Shown here in pieces: positions 1 to 11,987 of a stretch of 64,000 nt of DNA. Positions within the stretch are counted from its first letter, which is position 1. Each line of letters begins with the position of its first letter. A program made the position numbers and the translations under genes. The notes under the pieces were generated by a model. That model was not told the origin of the DNA and searched no databases. It was given only the letters and a program-made list of their open reading frames with translations. The stretch comes from Triticum aestivum. Lineage: Eukaryota; Streptophyta; Magnoliopsida; Poales; Poaceae. The stretch is from assembly GCF_018294505.1 (NCBI RefSeq), contig NC_057801.1:203844562-203908561 (forward strand), given 5' to 3'.

Positions 1-1050
1 CCGATCATCACATGACATGGAGTAGTTTCAATGGCGAACATCACTATGTTGATCATATCTACTATATGATTCACGTTCGACCTTTCGGTCTCCGTGTTCC
101 GAGGCCATATCTGTATATGCTAGGCTCGTCAAGTTTAACCTGTGTATTCCGCGTGTGCAACTGTTTTGGCACCCGTTGTATTTGAACGTAGAGCCTATCA
201 CACTCGATCATCACGTGGTGTCTCAGCACGAAGAACTTTCGCAACGGTGCATACTCAGGGAGAACACTTCTTGATAATTTAGTGAGAGATCATCTTAAAA
301 TGCTACCGTAAATCAAAGCAAGATAAGATGCATAAAGGATAAACATCACATGCAATCAATATAAGTGATATAATATGGCCATCATCATCTTGTGATTGTG
401 ATCTCCATCTCCGAAGCACCGTCGTGATCACCATCGTCACCGGCGTGACACCTTGATCTCCATCGTAGCATCGTTGTCGTTTACGCCATCTATTGCTTCT
501 ACGACTATCGCTACCGCTTAGTGATAAAGTAAAGCAATTACAGGGCGTTTGCCTTTCATACAATAAAGCGACAACCATATGGCTCCTGCCAGTTGCCGAT
601 AACTTCGGTTACAAAACATGATCATCTCATACAATAAAATATAGCATCACGTCTTGACCATATCACATCACAACATGCCCTGCAAAAACAAGTTAGACGT
701 CCTCTACTTTGTTGTTGCAAATTTTACGTGGCTGCTACGGGCTGAGCAAGAACCGTTCTTACCTACGCATCAAAACCACAACAATAGTTTGTCAAGTTAG
801 TGCTGTTTTAACCTTCGCAAGTGAGAGAGACAGACACCCGCCAGTCACCTTTAAGCAACGAGTGCTCGTAGCGGTGAAACCAGTCTCGCGTAAGCGTACG
901 CGTAATGTCGGTCTGGGCCGCTTCATCTCACAATGCCGTTGAACCAATGTATGACATGCTAGTAAGCAGTATGACTTATATCGCGCACAACTCACTTGTG
1001 TTCTATTCGTGCATATGACATCTACGCATAAAACCTGGCTCGGATGCCAC
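1..1050 (-). mobile_element. Angela/BARE/WIS-type Copia 5' leader with primer-binding site
   Basis: Non-coding leader of a Ty1/Copia retrotransposon read on the minus strand, directly downstream of the LTR at 1051-2783. The primer-binding site lies at 1031-1050, next to the LTR end; on the minus strand it reads GTGGCATCCGAGCCAGG, a diverged form of the initiator-Met type site. From memory, the next kilobase matches the long leader of the Angela/BARE/WIS group. No reading frame of the polyprotein appears before the window edge, so gag and pol should lie to the left, outside the window. Short ORFs here are chance. Confidence 0.85.
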
Positions 1051-2783
1051 TGTTGGGGAACGTAGTAATTTCAAAAAAATTCCTACGCACATGCAAGATC
1101 ATGGTGATGCATAGCAACGAGAGAGGAGAGTGTTGTCCACGTACCCACGTAGACCGAAAGCGGAAGCGTTAGAACAACGTGGTTGATGTAGTCATACATC
1201 TTCACGGCCCGACCGATCAAGCATCGAAACTACGGCACCTCCGAGTTCTAGCACACGTTCAGCTCGATGATGATCCCCTGACTCCGATCCAGCAGAATGT
1301 CGGGGAAGACTTCCGTCGGCACGACGGCGTGGTGATGATCTTGATGTTCTACCATCGCAGGGCTTCGCCTAAGCACCGCTACAATATTATCGAGGACTAT
1401 GGTGGAGGGGGGCACCGCACACGGCTAAGAGATCAAGAGATCAATTGTTGTGTCTAGAGGTGCCCCCCTGCCCCCGTATATAAAGGAGCCAAGGGGGAGG
1501 GGGCGGCCGGCCAAGGAGGGCGCCCCAAGGGGGAGTCCTACTCCCACCAGGAGTAGGACTCCCTTCTTTCCTAGTTGGAGTAGGAGAAGGGGGAAGGAGG
1601 AGGGAGAGAGGAAGGAAAGGGGGGGCGCCGCCCCCCTCTCCTTGTCCTATTTGTACTAGGGGGAGGGGGCGCAGCCCAGCCCTTGCCTCCTCTCTTCCTC
1701 TCCACTAGGGCCCATGTAGGCCCATTAAGCCTCCGGGGGGTTCCAGTAACCTCCTGGTACTCCGGTAAAATCCCGATTTCACCCGGAACACTGCCGATAT
1801 CCAAATATAGGCTTCAAATATATCAATCTTCATGTCTCGACCATTTCGAGACTCCTCGTCATGTCCGTAATCTCATCCGGGACTCCGAACAATCTTCGGT
1901 ACATCAAAACTCATAAACTCATAATATAACTGTCATCGAAACCTTAAGCGTGTGGACCCTACGGGTTCGAGAACTATGTAGACCTGACCTAGAACTGTTT
2001 CCGGTCAATAACCAATAGTGGAACCTGTATGCTCATATTGGCTCCTACATATTCTACGAAGATCTTTATCGGTCAAACCGCATAACGACATACGTTGTTC
2101 CCTTTGTCATCGGTATGTTACTTGCCCGAGATTCGATCGTCGGTATCTCAATACCTAGTTCAATCTCGTTACCGGCAAGTCTCTTTACTCGTTACGTAAT
2201 GCACCATTCTGTAACTAACTCATTAGCTACATTGCCTTCAAGGCTTATAGTGATGTGCATTACCGAGAGGGCCCAGAGATACCTCTCCGACAATCAGAGT
2301 GACAAAACCTAATCTCGAAATATGCGAACTCAACATGTACCTTTGGAGACACCTGTAGAGCTCCTTTATAATCACCCAGTTACGTTGTGACATTTGGTAG
2401 CACACAAAGTGTTCCTCCGGTAAACGGGAATTGCATAATCTCATAGTTATGGGAACTTGTATAGGTCATGAAGAAAGCAATAGAAACATACTAAATGATC
2501 AAGTGCTAAGCTAACGGAATGGGTCAAGTAAATCACATAATTCTCCTAATGATGTGATCTCGTTAATCAAATTACAACACATGTCTATGGTTAGGAAACA
2601 TAATCATCTTTGATTAAGGAGCTAGTCAAGTAGAGGCATACTAGTGACATTAAGTTTGTCTATGTATCCACACATGTATCACGTTTCCGGTTAATACAAT
2701 TATAGCATGAATAATAAACATTTATCATGATATGAGGAAATAAATAATAACTTTATTATTGCCTATAGGGCACATTTTCTTCA
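1051..2783 (-). repeat. 5' LTR of minus-strand Angela-type Copia
   Basis: A 1733-bp LTR. On the minus strand it starts TGAAGAAAATGTGCCC at 2783 and ends CCCCAACA at 1051. It is homologous to the plus-strand LTR at 12458-14220: both have the CCCTAxAGGCAATAATAAA start, the GTGTGGATACATAGAC stretch and the polypurine/polypyrimidine-rich U3. It is oriented so that the element body lies to the left. It interrupts the protease frame of a Gypsy element at 2784. The opposite orientation and different neighbours show that it is not the partner of the 12458 LTR. Confidence 0.9.
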
Positions 2784-4962
2784 GGAAGATCGTCCGGGTC
2801 GGCTCCAGGTCTTTGGCCTTGAGGCCGAGCTTGGTCATCGCGTCGCGGTAGAGGATATTGATGCTGCTGCCGCCGTCGATGAGGACTCGGGAGAACTTGC
2901 ATGTGCACCACGCGACGATGGTGGGGTTGAGGACGAGGGCGTAACCACCCGGACTCGGCATGACCGCCGGGTGATCCTCCCGGGTCCAGGTGATCGGGCG
3001 ATCCGACCAATGCATGAACTCCGGCCTGGCCGAGACGACGGTGTTCACCTCCTGCCGAAGGAGGCGCTCGTTGCGCTTGTCGTCACCGAGGCTGGTGAAG
3101 ACGATGTAGGCCGTGTTCTAGTTTGGGTAGGCATCGTCGCGCATCGCGCTGCCAGCGGGAGGCGGCGGTGGGGGCGGGGGCGGCTGTCCCGCGCCTGGAG
3201 CTGGAGCCGGAGCCAGAGGAGGTGGGACGTCGCCCCTCATGATGCGCTTGGTGATCGCGCACTGTCGAAGCGTGCGTGTGGAGGGTCTTGCGCCACTGTG
3301 GTGCTTGCAGGGGGCGTCGAGCATCTCTTCGAAACTCATGGCGGGTTGCCATGCCGTCTTGCCGGTTCGCCGGCGCTTCGCCGCCGGGTCCGGCGTGGGC
3401 TCGGTGGCCACGACGAGCCGGTTGTCGTGGTGCTGCGCCGGCTGGTCGACCTTGCGCTTGTTGTTCTGGTGATGCTGCTACTGGCTGCTTTCGCCGGCCG
3501 GCTTTGGAGGGGGAACCGGCTTCGCCTGGCCGGCTTCATCTAGCGCCACCTGGATCTTCATGGCAGAGTCGACGTTGGCGTATTTGTCCGCCGTCACCAT
3601 GAGCGCGGCCATGGTGGCCGGCTCGGAGCGTAAGAGCTTGTGCTTGACGAGGGTGCCATCTCGGCACCCGTTGATGAAGTACTGGATTGCCTGGACTTCA
3701 TGGACGCCCTCGCAGCTATTCCGGAACTCGGTCCAGCGTGTGAGGTACTCGCGACCGGTCTCCGTAGGCCCTTGCACGCACATGGCGAGCTGGCTAGGGC
3801 GGCCGGGTCGCTTGTAGGTCCCCGTGAAGGCTTCCTCGAAATCGACCCACGTGTTGATGCTGCCATCGGCAGGCTGTTCAACCACGTGCGGGCCAACCCT
3901 TTGGAGCATGAGCGGTGCGTAGCGCACGGCGAGACGACGATTGGCACCGGTGATGCCAATGGACGTGGTGTAGTCCGTGAGCCAGTCTTCTGGCTTCACG
4001 GTCCCGTTGTACTTGGGGGTGTCGCGGGGGAGCATGAACCCTTTGGGTAAGGGCTCCTCCTGGATGCGTGGGCTGAAGCACGCCGGCCCGATAGCACCGC
4101 TCTCCTCCACCTCCAGGGAGCGGGCGAGCTGATCGAGGCAGTGGCAAGTGTTGGTGTCGCTGATGGCACGCGGGCCGTGTCGACTTGCGGCCAGGCCACA
4201 GGGGGCCGGGTCGGTTGGACCCGGACGCCGGCCATGCTAGCCGGGTCCGCGCTGGATCTATGGGACGGGCTCATCGCCCAATCTGCCGGCGGCTGTAGCG
4301 GCCGGGTCACGCCGAGTCCGGGCTCGGCCAGAGTGCGCCTCACCAGGTGGCGAGGAAGCAGTGTGTAGAAGTTTGCCGGGTCCGCCAAGACAGGCGGAGC
4401 CGGATCCCGCCGGCTTGGCGAGATGGTTGAGGCGGTCCTGCTGGGTGTTGGCCGCGTGGAGGAGTTCGCGCATCCGCCTGAGGTGCTCCTTCAGCTCCTC
4501 ACCCGTGAGCTGGTCCAGGCCGACTGCGGCTGCCTGGGCAGCGCACATGTTCTTCGCTGGGGTTTCGTAGACGGTCGGGACGGCGCCAAGGGCCCGGCCG
4601 ATCGCTCCTCCCCGGGCACGCACATTGTCGACCTGGCTTGGCTCGGCCGCGTCAGGCATGAATCCATAGGTGGCATCGCGCTCCAGCTGAGTGGCGTCCA
4701 TGCAATGCTGAGTGGCGGCAAGCGTCTCGGACAGGTCCAGCATCTGCTGGCGCCTTTCCTCGAGCTGGGTTCGGGCCTCAGCGACGTTGGTGGCATCGAT
4801 GTTGGTGCTTATGGGGATGCGGAGGCTCTGCATCGCGGCGCACAATGGATCGGACGGCTCGGTCCGTTCTGCTGCGGCCCTGGCTTCAGCAGCCTTCCTC
4901 GTCTTGCTCGACGAGGAGGAGGCGCCACCGCCGGTGACGAAGACCTCCACATGGACGTCCAT
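2784..4962 (-). pseudogene. Gypsy gag-protease, four in-frame stops, truncated
   Basis: One reading frame on the minus strand runs from Met at 4962 to the Copia insertion at 2784 without a frameshift, but four TAG codons break it: at 4260-4258, about eight codons further on (near 4236), at 3480-3478 and at 3120-3118. The open segment 4110-3478 holds a retrotrans_gag domain (KYNGTVKPEDWLTDY, later FEEAFTGTYKRPGRPSQL). The segment 3411-3118 has a histidine-rich C-x-H-H-like patch followed by a long proline run. The segment from 3048 holds the retropepsin core VLIDGGSSINILY with the catalytic Asp. Upstream codons of the longer open frame (5373-4963) lie in the LTR and leader, so 4962 is the likelier start. 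Reverse transcriptase and integrase would lie beyond the Copia insertion, outside the window. Confidence 0.85.
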
Positions 4963-5149
4963 TGCCCCGGCGGAAACACCGCCGCCGAGGGAGAGGGGGG
5001 AGTCGGAGTAGCTGAGCACCTCGCTGGGGTACTCGTCGGCCGCGAACGCATCGAAGATGCATAGTGCCACGAAGGAGGCGGTGAGCGCGCCGACGACATC
5101 GTCCGCCAGCGTGACGGACTCCTCGAGTAGCCCCACGGTGGGCTCCAAC

Positions 5150-6161
5150 TGTCGTGGTGGGCGCACGGCAGATGCCAAGGGATGGCTAAAGAGAGGAGGA
5201 GGCTCGAGGGCGCTGGTGTGCTCCAGAGGCGAGGTTGGCATGAGCGGGCGCGGGACGCCGGACACACCCAGGTTCGGGGCTCTCCGGAGAGATAATACCC
5301 CTAATCCTGCCGAGTGTAGTGATAGTACAATGCTGCTCCTGGAGCTGTATGGGGGAGGAAGGAAGCTGGCCAAGGCTTGGGCTGCTCCTTCTCTCTGGTG
5401 TTGCTTTGGTGGCTAGTTCTATGCTTACCTTTCTCTTGTTGCTTCTCTGTGCGTCTCTCGCTTGCTTGCCCGTATGATCATGGGCTCCTGGGGGGTTTTA
5501 TAGACCAACCCCCCGGGGGTACAATGGTAATGTTACAAGTCGGTGGGTCCGTATTGTCGGTGTCCGGGAACCCGGGCTGGGTCCCGCTCAGGGCTCGTGG
5601 TTCGCCGGGTTCCCCTAGGTGCGGGCCCCGCGTGCCTAGGGGGACTGTGCGCCATCTTGTCGATCGCCAGGGCATGGCCGAGTCGAGTCGTGTACAGTGC
5701 CCTTCGTCAGGTTGCCGCTTGCTGTCGTCAGCGGTGAGGGCGGGGGCACTGTAGCCACACCGGCCCTGGTCAGCGAGTAGGTGAGGGGCACTTTTGCCAC
5801 GCTCCGGCTGACCAGAGGCATGGGCGGGGCACTGTTGCCTCGGTCATCATTGATTGAAGACTCGTCCCGTCATACGGCCTGGACGGGACGGGAGCTGACC
5901 CGCAGCTGGATTGCGTAGCACGCCACGGGTGATGCTGGCTTGTCGAGGAATCTTTGGCCATGCCGGGTTCGGCTGTCTTGCGCTAGCTGTTGAGGCCGGG
6001 TCGACGCGTCTTGCCGGGTCGGAGAGTCTGGCCGGGCTGCGGGGCTTGGCTGGGTCGAGCGACCTGGCCAAGTGCATGCTGGTTTGAGGGGCGGTGCCAG
6101 CCCCATTGTTTTTGAAGAGGATTCGGGTTCCATTGCCTGCCCGGGGTCCATCCCCCCGACA
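5150..6161 (-). repeat. 5' LTR of minus-strand Gypsy
   Basis: A 1012-bp GC-rich LTR, starting TGTCGGGGGGATGG at 6161 and ending CCACGACA at 5150. The adjacent minus-strand sequence 5149-5131 is GTTGGAGCCCACCGTGGGG, close to the TTGGCGCCCACCGTGGGGC primer-binding site known from a Gypsy group. A TATAAAA box lies on the minus strand near 5504-5497. The U5 phrase CCCCGAACCTGGGT also occurs, slightly changed, in the LTRs at 8454-9315 and 62431-63438. This LTR truncates the Athila-like LTR that continues at 6162. Confidence 0.8.
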
Positions 6162-7329
6162 CATATATTCAAGAAACCAGAAGCATCCACGAAAACAATT
6201 TTCCACCACCGCAACCTTCTGTTCCCTTGAGATCCCATCTTCGGGCCTTTTTTGGCATCCCGCCGGAGGGGGATTCGATCATGGAGAGCATCTACATCAA
6301 CACTATTTCCCTTCCTACGAAGCGTGAGTAGTTTACCACATACCTATGGGTCCATAGCTAGTAGCTAGATGGCTTCTTCTCTCTCTTTGCACCTCAATCC
6401 CATGTTCTCCTTCATGTTCTTGGAGATCTATCTGATGAAATGTGGATTTATGATCAGCTTATCTATGAATACTATTTGAATCTTCTCTGAATTCTTTTAT
6501 GCATTATTTGATATCTTTGTATTTCTCTTCGAATTATCGGTTTGGTTTGGACACCTAGATAGGTTTTTCTTGCAATGGGAGAGGTGCTTAGCTTTGCTTC
6601 AATCTTGCGTGATTTCACCCAGTGACAAAGTAGGGGTAGCGAGACACATATTGAATTGTGGCCATCGAGGATAAAAACATGGGGTTTTCATCATATTGTT
6701 TGAGTTTATTCCTCTACATCATGTCATCTTTTACTTAAGGCGTTAGTCTGTTCTTTATGAACTTAATACTCTAGATGCATGCTGGATAGCGGTTGATGTG
6801 TTGATTAATAGTAGTAGATGCAGGCATGAGTCGATCTACTTCACACAGACGTGATGCCTATATTGCATAATCATTGCCTTGGACATCATCATAACTTTGC
6901 GCTTTTCTATCAATTGCTCGACAGTAATTTGTTCACCCACCATATTATTTGCCTTCAAGAGAGAATCCTCTAGTGAAACCTATGCTCCCCGGGTCTATTT
7001 TCCATCATATTAGTTTCCGATATACTATTTTGCAATCTTTTAGTTTCATATCTATAAACCAAAAAACCGAAAAATATTTTATCTTTTGTTTAGTTATATC
7101 TATCTCTATCAGATCTCACCTTTGCAAGTGGCCGTGAAGGGATTGACAACCCCTTTGGCGTTGGGTGCAAGTGTTTGATTGTTTGTGCAGGTGCATCTAT
7201 CGGGGACTTGTGCATTTCTCCTACTGGATTGATACCTTGGTTCTTAACTAAGGGAAATACTTATCTCTACTATGCTGCATCACCCTTTCCTCTTCAAGGG
7301 AAAAACCAATGCAAGCTCAAGAAATAGTA
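6162..7329 (+). repeat. 5' LTR (3' part) of plus-strand Athila-like Gypsy
   Basis: Its first 150 bases match the LTR start region at 12340-12457 (CCAGAAGCATCCACGAAAAC, CCACCGCAACCTTCTGTTCC). The rest is homologous, inverted, to the LTRs at 46226-47697 and 51861-53438: shared GGTCCATAGCTAGTAGCTAG, the CGACAGTAATTTGTTCACCC stretch, and the ending in GCAAGCTCAAGAAATAGTA. The first few hundred bases, which should start TGATACGTCTCC, are missing because the Gypsy at 2784-6161 sits there. Confidence 0.85.
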
Positions 7330-7340
7330 GGAAAAATTTA

Positions 7341-7359
7341 TGGCGCCATTGGCGGGGAG
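7341..7359 (+). promoter_or_regulatory. Primer-binding site, Athila type
   Basis: TGGCGCCATTGGCGGGGAG lies 11 bases after the LTR end. It is a two-mismatch version of TGGCGCCGTTGCCGGGGAG seen at 51831-51849 (minus) in the related element. From established knowledge, TGGCGCC-type sites are used by Athila-group Gypsy elements. Confidence 0.8.
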
Positions 7360-7557
7360 ATCTACGCCAAGCCTACCAAGTACCCATCATAAAACTCTCA
7401 TCTTTTGCATTACATTATTCGCCATTTGCCTCTCGTTTTCCTCTCCCCCAGTTCTAAAACAATTTTCGAAAAGATTTTCCTTTTTATTAACCCTTCTTCC
7501 GTTCATCTTTTCGTTTGCTTTTTGTTTGCTCGGTTGCTAGATTGGTTTGTTGCCATC

Positions 7558-8287
7558 ATGTCTCAATCTGAGGAGGTTTTCATCCAAAAAGATAGTAGTA
7601 ATCTTGAGGAAAATTTTGGTGACTTTGCTAATAATGATCCTCATGAAGAACCTACTATCATGCATACAAAAAAACTGTATTGGTAGAGGTAATATTATTG
7701 GAAAAGGTGTTATTTAAGATTTCTTTACTTGTGTTGGCACACTACCTATGCTAGGAGGATCTATTCTTCATAAAACTAATAGTCTTGCGGATGCTATAAC
7801 TTTTCTCATAATTGAACTCGAAAGACAATTTGTTCATATGCATCCTTATATACAAAGGATTTTCCTAGAGTTTTCTTATATTCAGCACTCTCAAGTTAAG
7901 CGTACCGCCACTATATTTTTAGCTCACGAATTTAGATTTATCATGAAAGAAGCTAGCGAAATTTTTTCTCATTATAAAATTAATGTTGGTTGTCCTCCCA
8001 TAGAGGAGATCCTTTTTAATCAAGAGAAAATAATGAGGTTGCAATCTCTTGATTTTGTTGCCTATAATGAAAATTTGAGAAAAAGAGTCCCTACTGAAGT
8101 TTTGGTTGATAAGATCTCTGAACTTAATGATAATTTTTCTATACAAAAAAATGGATTAGGGTTCGTGCTAGGAGATAAGCTTATGACATTTCACCAAAGG
8201 AAAGCTTACAATGATGAGTTGATTATAAACTATAAGGGGCCAAAGGAGGAACCTATTCCTCCTACACATAATCTTAGGGATCCTTAG
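7558..8287 (+). pseudogene. Unknown ORF of the plus-strand Athila-like element, broken
   Basis: A frame opens at 7558 (MSQSEEVFIQKDSSNLEEN) and stops at 7684; a second open stretch runs 7748-8287 (179 codons). Codon content is AT-rich and the predicted protein is mostly helical (for example LERQFVHMHPYIQR and LRKRVPTEVLVDKISELN). I see no zinc knuckle, protease, RT or integrase motif and cannot assign a function. It occupies the place that the related minus-strand element uses for gag-protease (50474-51643). A similar protein is, to my memory, common in Triticeae repeats. The stop and gap between the two parts suggest decay. Confidence 0.6.
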
Positions 8288-8453
8288 CGTATTAAATTTA
8301 GCCCTTTTGATTACTTTTGCTTACCACAAACGAAACTTTCTGTGAAAGAAGGGAGTATGAGATTGTGTTTTTATCCCTTACTAGTATGCCAATACCTAGA
8401 TCTATGTTTTTATGCCTAGCTAACAGCGTTGAACAATAGCGCTTGTTGGGATG

Positions 8454-9315
8454 TGTCGGTGTACAAAAATAGAGGCCTTTCTGTACCCCTTTACTTGTGC
8501 ATGGGCAGTCGCAGCCACACCTGCGGCCATGCTTGGCGGGGCAGAGGAAGGAAAGGTATGAGACGGCCAAGGCAGCACTCAAGCCAGAGGCATGAATAGC
8601 AAAGGGGCAAGACGAACTTCCCTCGGTGACACCCTTGCCGGGACGGCCTACATAGCCCCGACAAGAGCCTTGCCGGGGCGACTTCTTGCCGGGCCGACTT
8701 GCCCAACACCAACAAGGCCGCCACCCTTGATCCTGAGAGTTCTGACACCATTGAAAACGTCAAGACCAAGGCTTAGGGGCGCCTGCATGGTGGCATGCAG
8801 ATCTTTGTCTTCGTGAAGGCCCTGCCTCCACACCAACGCAACAACCAGCCAGCCAGCATGGCGCTGCATGCCTTGTCAGCTGAAGACGCGTCGAAGCAAG
8901 GCCAGGCGGCTACATACGAGATGAGCTCTATTGCCGTCCCTGATAAAGCAAGAGGGCACATAGATAGTGCATTAAATGCGTTTGTCCTACGATGTCAGGC
9001 GATAAACTTGTACACTGTAGATACTTTCCACCTCCTGTGTGCCACTGTGGCAACCCCTTTGACATATAAAAGGAGGCCCGAGGCATATTGTGGAAGGATT
9101 CAGACTTTTTAGACTGGGCATGCACCGCAACTAGTTCAAGAGCTCAAGAACACAAAATATACACTAAATAAGGACTAGGGTTTTACGCATCTCTGCGGCC
9201 CGAACCTGGGTAAAATCCCCTCGCGCTGATCACTAGACCTTCTCTTTGCACTGCTCTCCCCCCACCAACCGTAGAAGGGATCCTCGTGATCCCATAGGTG
9301 TTGTTTTCCCCGACA
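8454..9315 (+). repeat. Solo LTR inside the Athila-like element
   Basis: An 862-bp insert starting TGTCGGTGTACAAAA and ending TTTTCCCCGACA. It is flanked by GGATG (8449-8453) and GGAGG (9316-9320), a 5-bp target duplication with one change. The undisturbed target GTTGGGAGGCAACCTA is visible, inverted, at about 50437-50453 in the related element, which confirms the insertion point. A TATAAAAGG box lies near 9065. There is no internal domain, so it is a solo LTR left by LTR-LTR recombination. It is related to the minus-strand LTR at 62431-63438, with shared CTTGCCGGG motifs and the TTTTACGCATC...GGCCCGAAC phrase. Confidence 0.85.
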
Positions 9316-11987
9316 GGAGGCAACCTACATTTATTTTTGTTCTTGCTTTTTTTGTTCTGTTTTTCAATAAATAATTTATCTAGCCTATGGTTAGATGTGT
9401 TTTTGTGTTTAATTTAGTGTTTGTGCCAAGTAAGACCTTTGGGATGGCTTACGGTGATAGTTGATTTGATCTTGCTGAAAAACAAAAAACTTTTGCACAC
9501 AGGAAAATAATTGTCATTTCTAACAGAAGCGTGCTTTTGATCTGATAATTTTTGCAAAAGATTGGTATATAAATTTCCTAGGTTTTTCTAATTATTCAGA
9601 ATTTTTGAAGTTACAGAAGTATTCGAAGTTTACAGATTGCTACAGACTGTTCTGTTTTTGACAGATTCTGTTTTCTATGTGTTGTTTGCTTATTTTCATG
9701 AATCTATGGGTAATATCGGGGGGTCTGAACCATGGAGAAGTTGGAAGACAGTAGATATTACAGGAATATACATAAATAATGAGTTCACAACAGTACCAAA
9801 AGTGGTGATTTTATTTTCTTATACTAATGGATCTCATGAGATCTTCTATTGAGCTTTGTGTTGTGAAGTTTTCAAGTTTGGGTGAAGATTTGATGGACTA
9901 TGGAATAAGGAGTGGCAATAGCCTAAGCTTGGGGATGCCCCAGATGGCATCCCCTCTTTCGTCCTCGTCTACCGGTAACTTTACTTGAGGCTATATTTTT
10001 TATTCACCACATGACATGTGTTTTGCTTGGAGCGTCTTCTATGATATGAGTCTTTACTTTTTAGTATGCCACAATCATCCTTGTTGTACACATCTTTTGA
10101 GACGGACACGCATGAATCGTGATTTATTAGAATACTCTATATGCTTCACTTATATCTTTTGAGCTAGGCAATTTTGCTCTAGTGCTTCACTTATATCTTT
10201 CTAGAGCATGGCGGTGGTTTTATTTTGTAGAAATAATTGAACTCTCATGATTCACTTATATTATTTTGAGAGTCTTTCTAAACAACATGGTAATTTGATT
10301 TGGTTATGCATTTAGTCCTAATGTGATGGCCATCCAAGAGGGATATAATAAAAACTTTCATATAAAGTGCATTGAATACTATGAGAAGTTTGATTCGTTA
10401 TGATTGTTTTGAGATATGAGGATGGTGATATTAGAGTCATGCTAGTGAGTAATTGTGGATTGTAGAAATACATGTGTTGAAGTTTGTGATTCCCATAGCA
10501 TGCACGTATGGTGAACCATTATGTAACGAAGTTGGAGCATGATTTATTTATTGATTGTCTTCCTTATGAGTGGCGGTCGGGGACGAGCGATGGTCTTTCC
10601 CTACCAATCTATCCCCCTAGGGGCATGCGCGTAGTACTTTATTTCGATGACTAATAGATTTTTGCAATAAGTATGTGAGTTCTTTATGACTAATGTTGAG
10701 TCCATGGATTATACGCACTCTCACCCTTCCACCATTGCTAACCTCTCTAGTACCGCGCAACTTCCGCTGGTACCATACACCCACCATATACCTTCCTCAA
10801 AATAGCCACCATACCTACCTATTATGGCATTTCCATAGCCATTCCGAGATATATTGCCATGCAACTTCCACCATTCCGTTTACCATGACACGCTTCATCA
10901 TTGTCATATTGCTTTGCATGATCATGTAGTTGACATAGTATTTGTGGCAAAGCCACCATTCATAATTTTCATGCATGTCAGTCTTGAGTCATTGCACATC
11001 CCGGTACACCGCCGAAGGCATTCATATAGAGTCATATTTTGTTCTAAAGTGTCGAGTTGTAATTTTTGAGTTGTAAGTAAATAAAAGTGTGTGGATCTTC
11101 ATTATTAGAGAATTGACCCATGTGAGGAAAAATAAAGAGGCCGAAGAAGCCAAACAAAAAAAGGAAAAAAAGAGAAAAGAAAAAAATGAGAGAAAAGAGA
11201 GAAGGGGAAATGTTACTATCCTTTTTCCACACTTGCGCTTCAAAGTAGCACCATGATCTTCATGATAGAGAGTCTCCTATGTTGTCGCTTTCATATACTA
11301 GTGGAAATTTTTCATTATAGAACTTGGCTTGTATTTCTCAACGACAGGCTTCCTCAAATTACCCTAGATCTTCGTGAGCAAGCAAGTTGGATGCACACCC
11401 ACTTAATTTCTTTTTGAGCTTTCATAAACTTATATCTCTGGTGCATCTATTGCACGGCAATCCCTACTCACCCACATTTATATCTATTGACGGGCATCTC
11501 CATAGCCCGTTGATATGCCTAGTTGATGTGAGACTATCTCCTTCTTTTTGTCTTCTCCACAACCACCATATTCTATTCCACCTATACTGTTATGTCCATG
11601 GCTCAAGCTCATGAATTGCGTGAAAGTTAAAAAGGTTTGAGAATGTCAAAAGTATGAAATAATTGCTTGGCTTGTCATTGGGGTTGTGCATGATTTGAAT
11701 ATTTTGTGTGCTGAAGATGGAGCATAGCCAGACTATATGATTTTGTAGGGATAGCTTTCTTTGGTCATGTTATTTTGAGAAGGCATGATTGCTTTATTAG
11801 TATGCTTGAAGTATTATCGTTTTTATGCCAATAATAAACTTTTGTTTTGAATCTTATGGATCTGAACATTCATGTCACAATACAGAAAATTACATGGATA
11901 AATATGTTAGGTAGCATTACACATCAAAAATTCTGTTTTTATCATTTACCTACTCGAGGACGAGCAGGAATTAAGCTTGGGGATGCT
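9316..11987 (+). mobile_element. Non-coding 3' internal region of Athila-like element
   Basis: About 2.7 kb without a credible reading frame. It is homologous, inverted, to 47698-50460 of the second Athila-like element; for example GGCGGTCGGGGACGAGCGAT near 10572 has its complement near 49120. It contains a purine-rich tract at about 11137-11212. It ends with CTCGAGGACGAG (11953-11964) and the polypurine tract AAGCTTGGGGATGCT just before the 3' LTR. Confidence 0.8.

Noticed and set aside
3276..3602. Plus-strand GC-rich ORFs over 3239-3602
   Set aside because: Antisense to the proline-rich gag-protease linker.
4423..5064. 213-codon plus-strand ORF
   Set aside because: Antisense shadow of the minus-strand Gypsy gag, which has recognisable domains.
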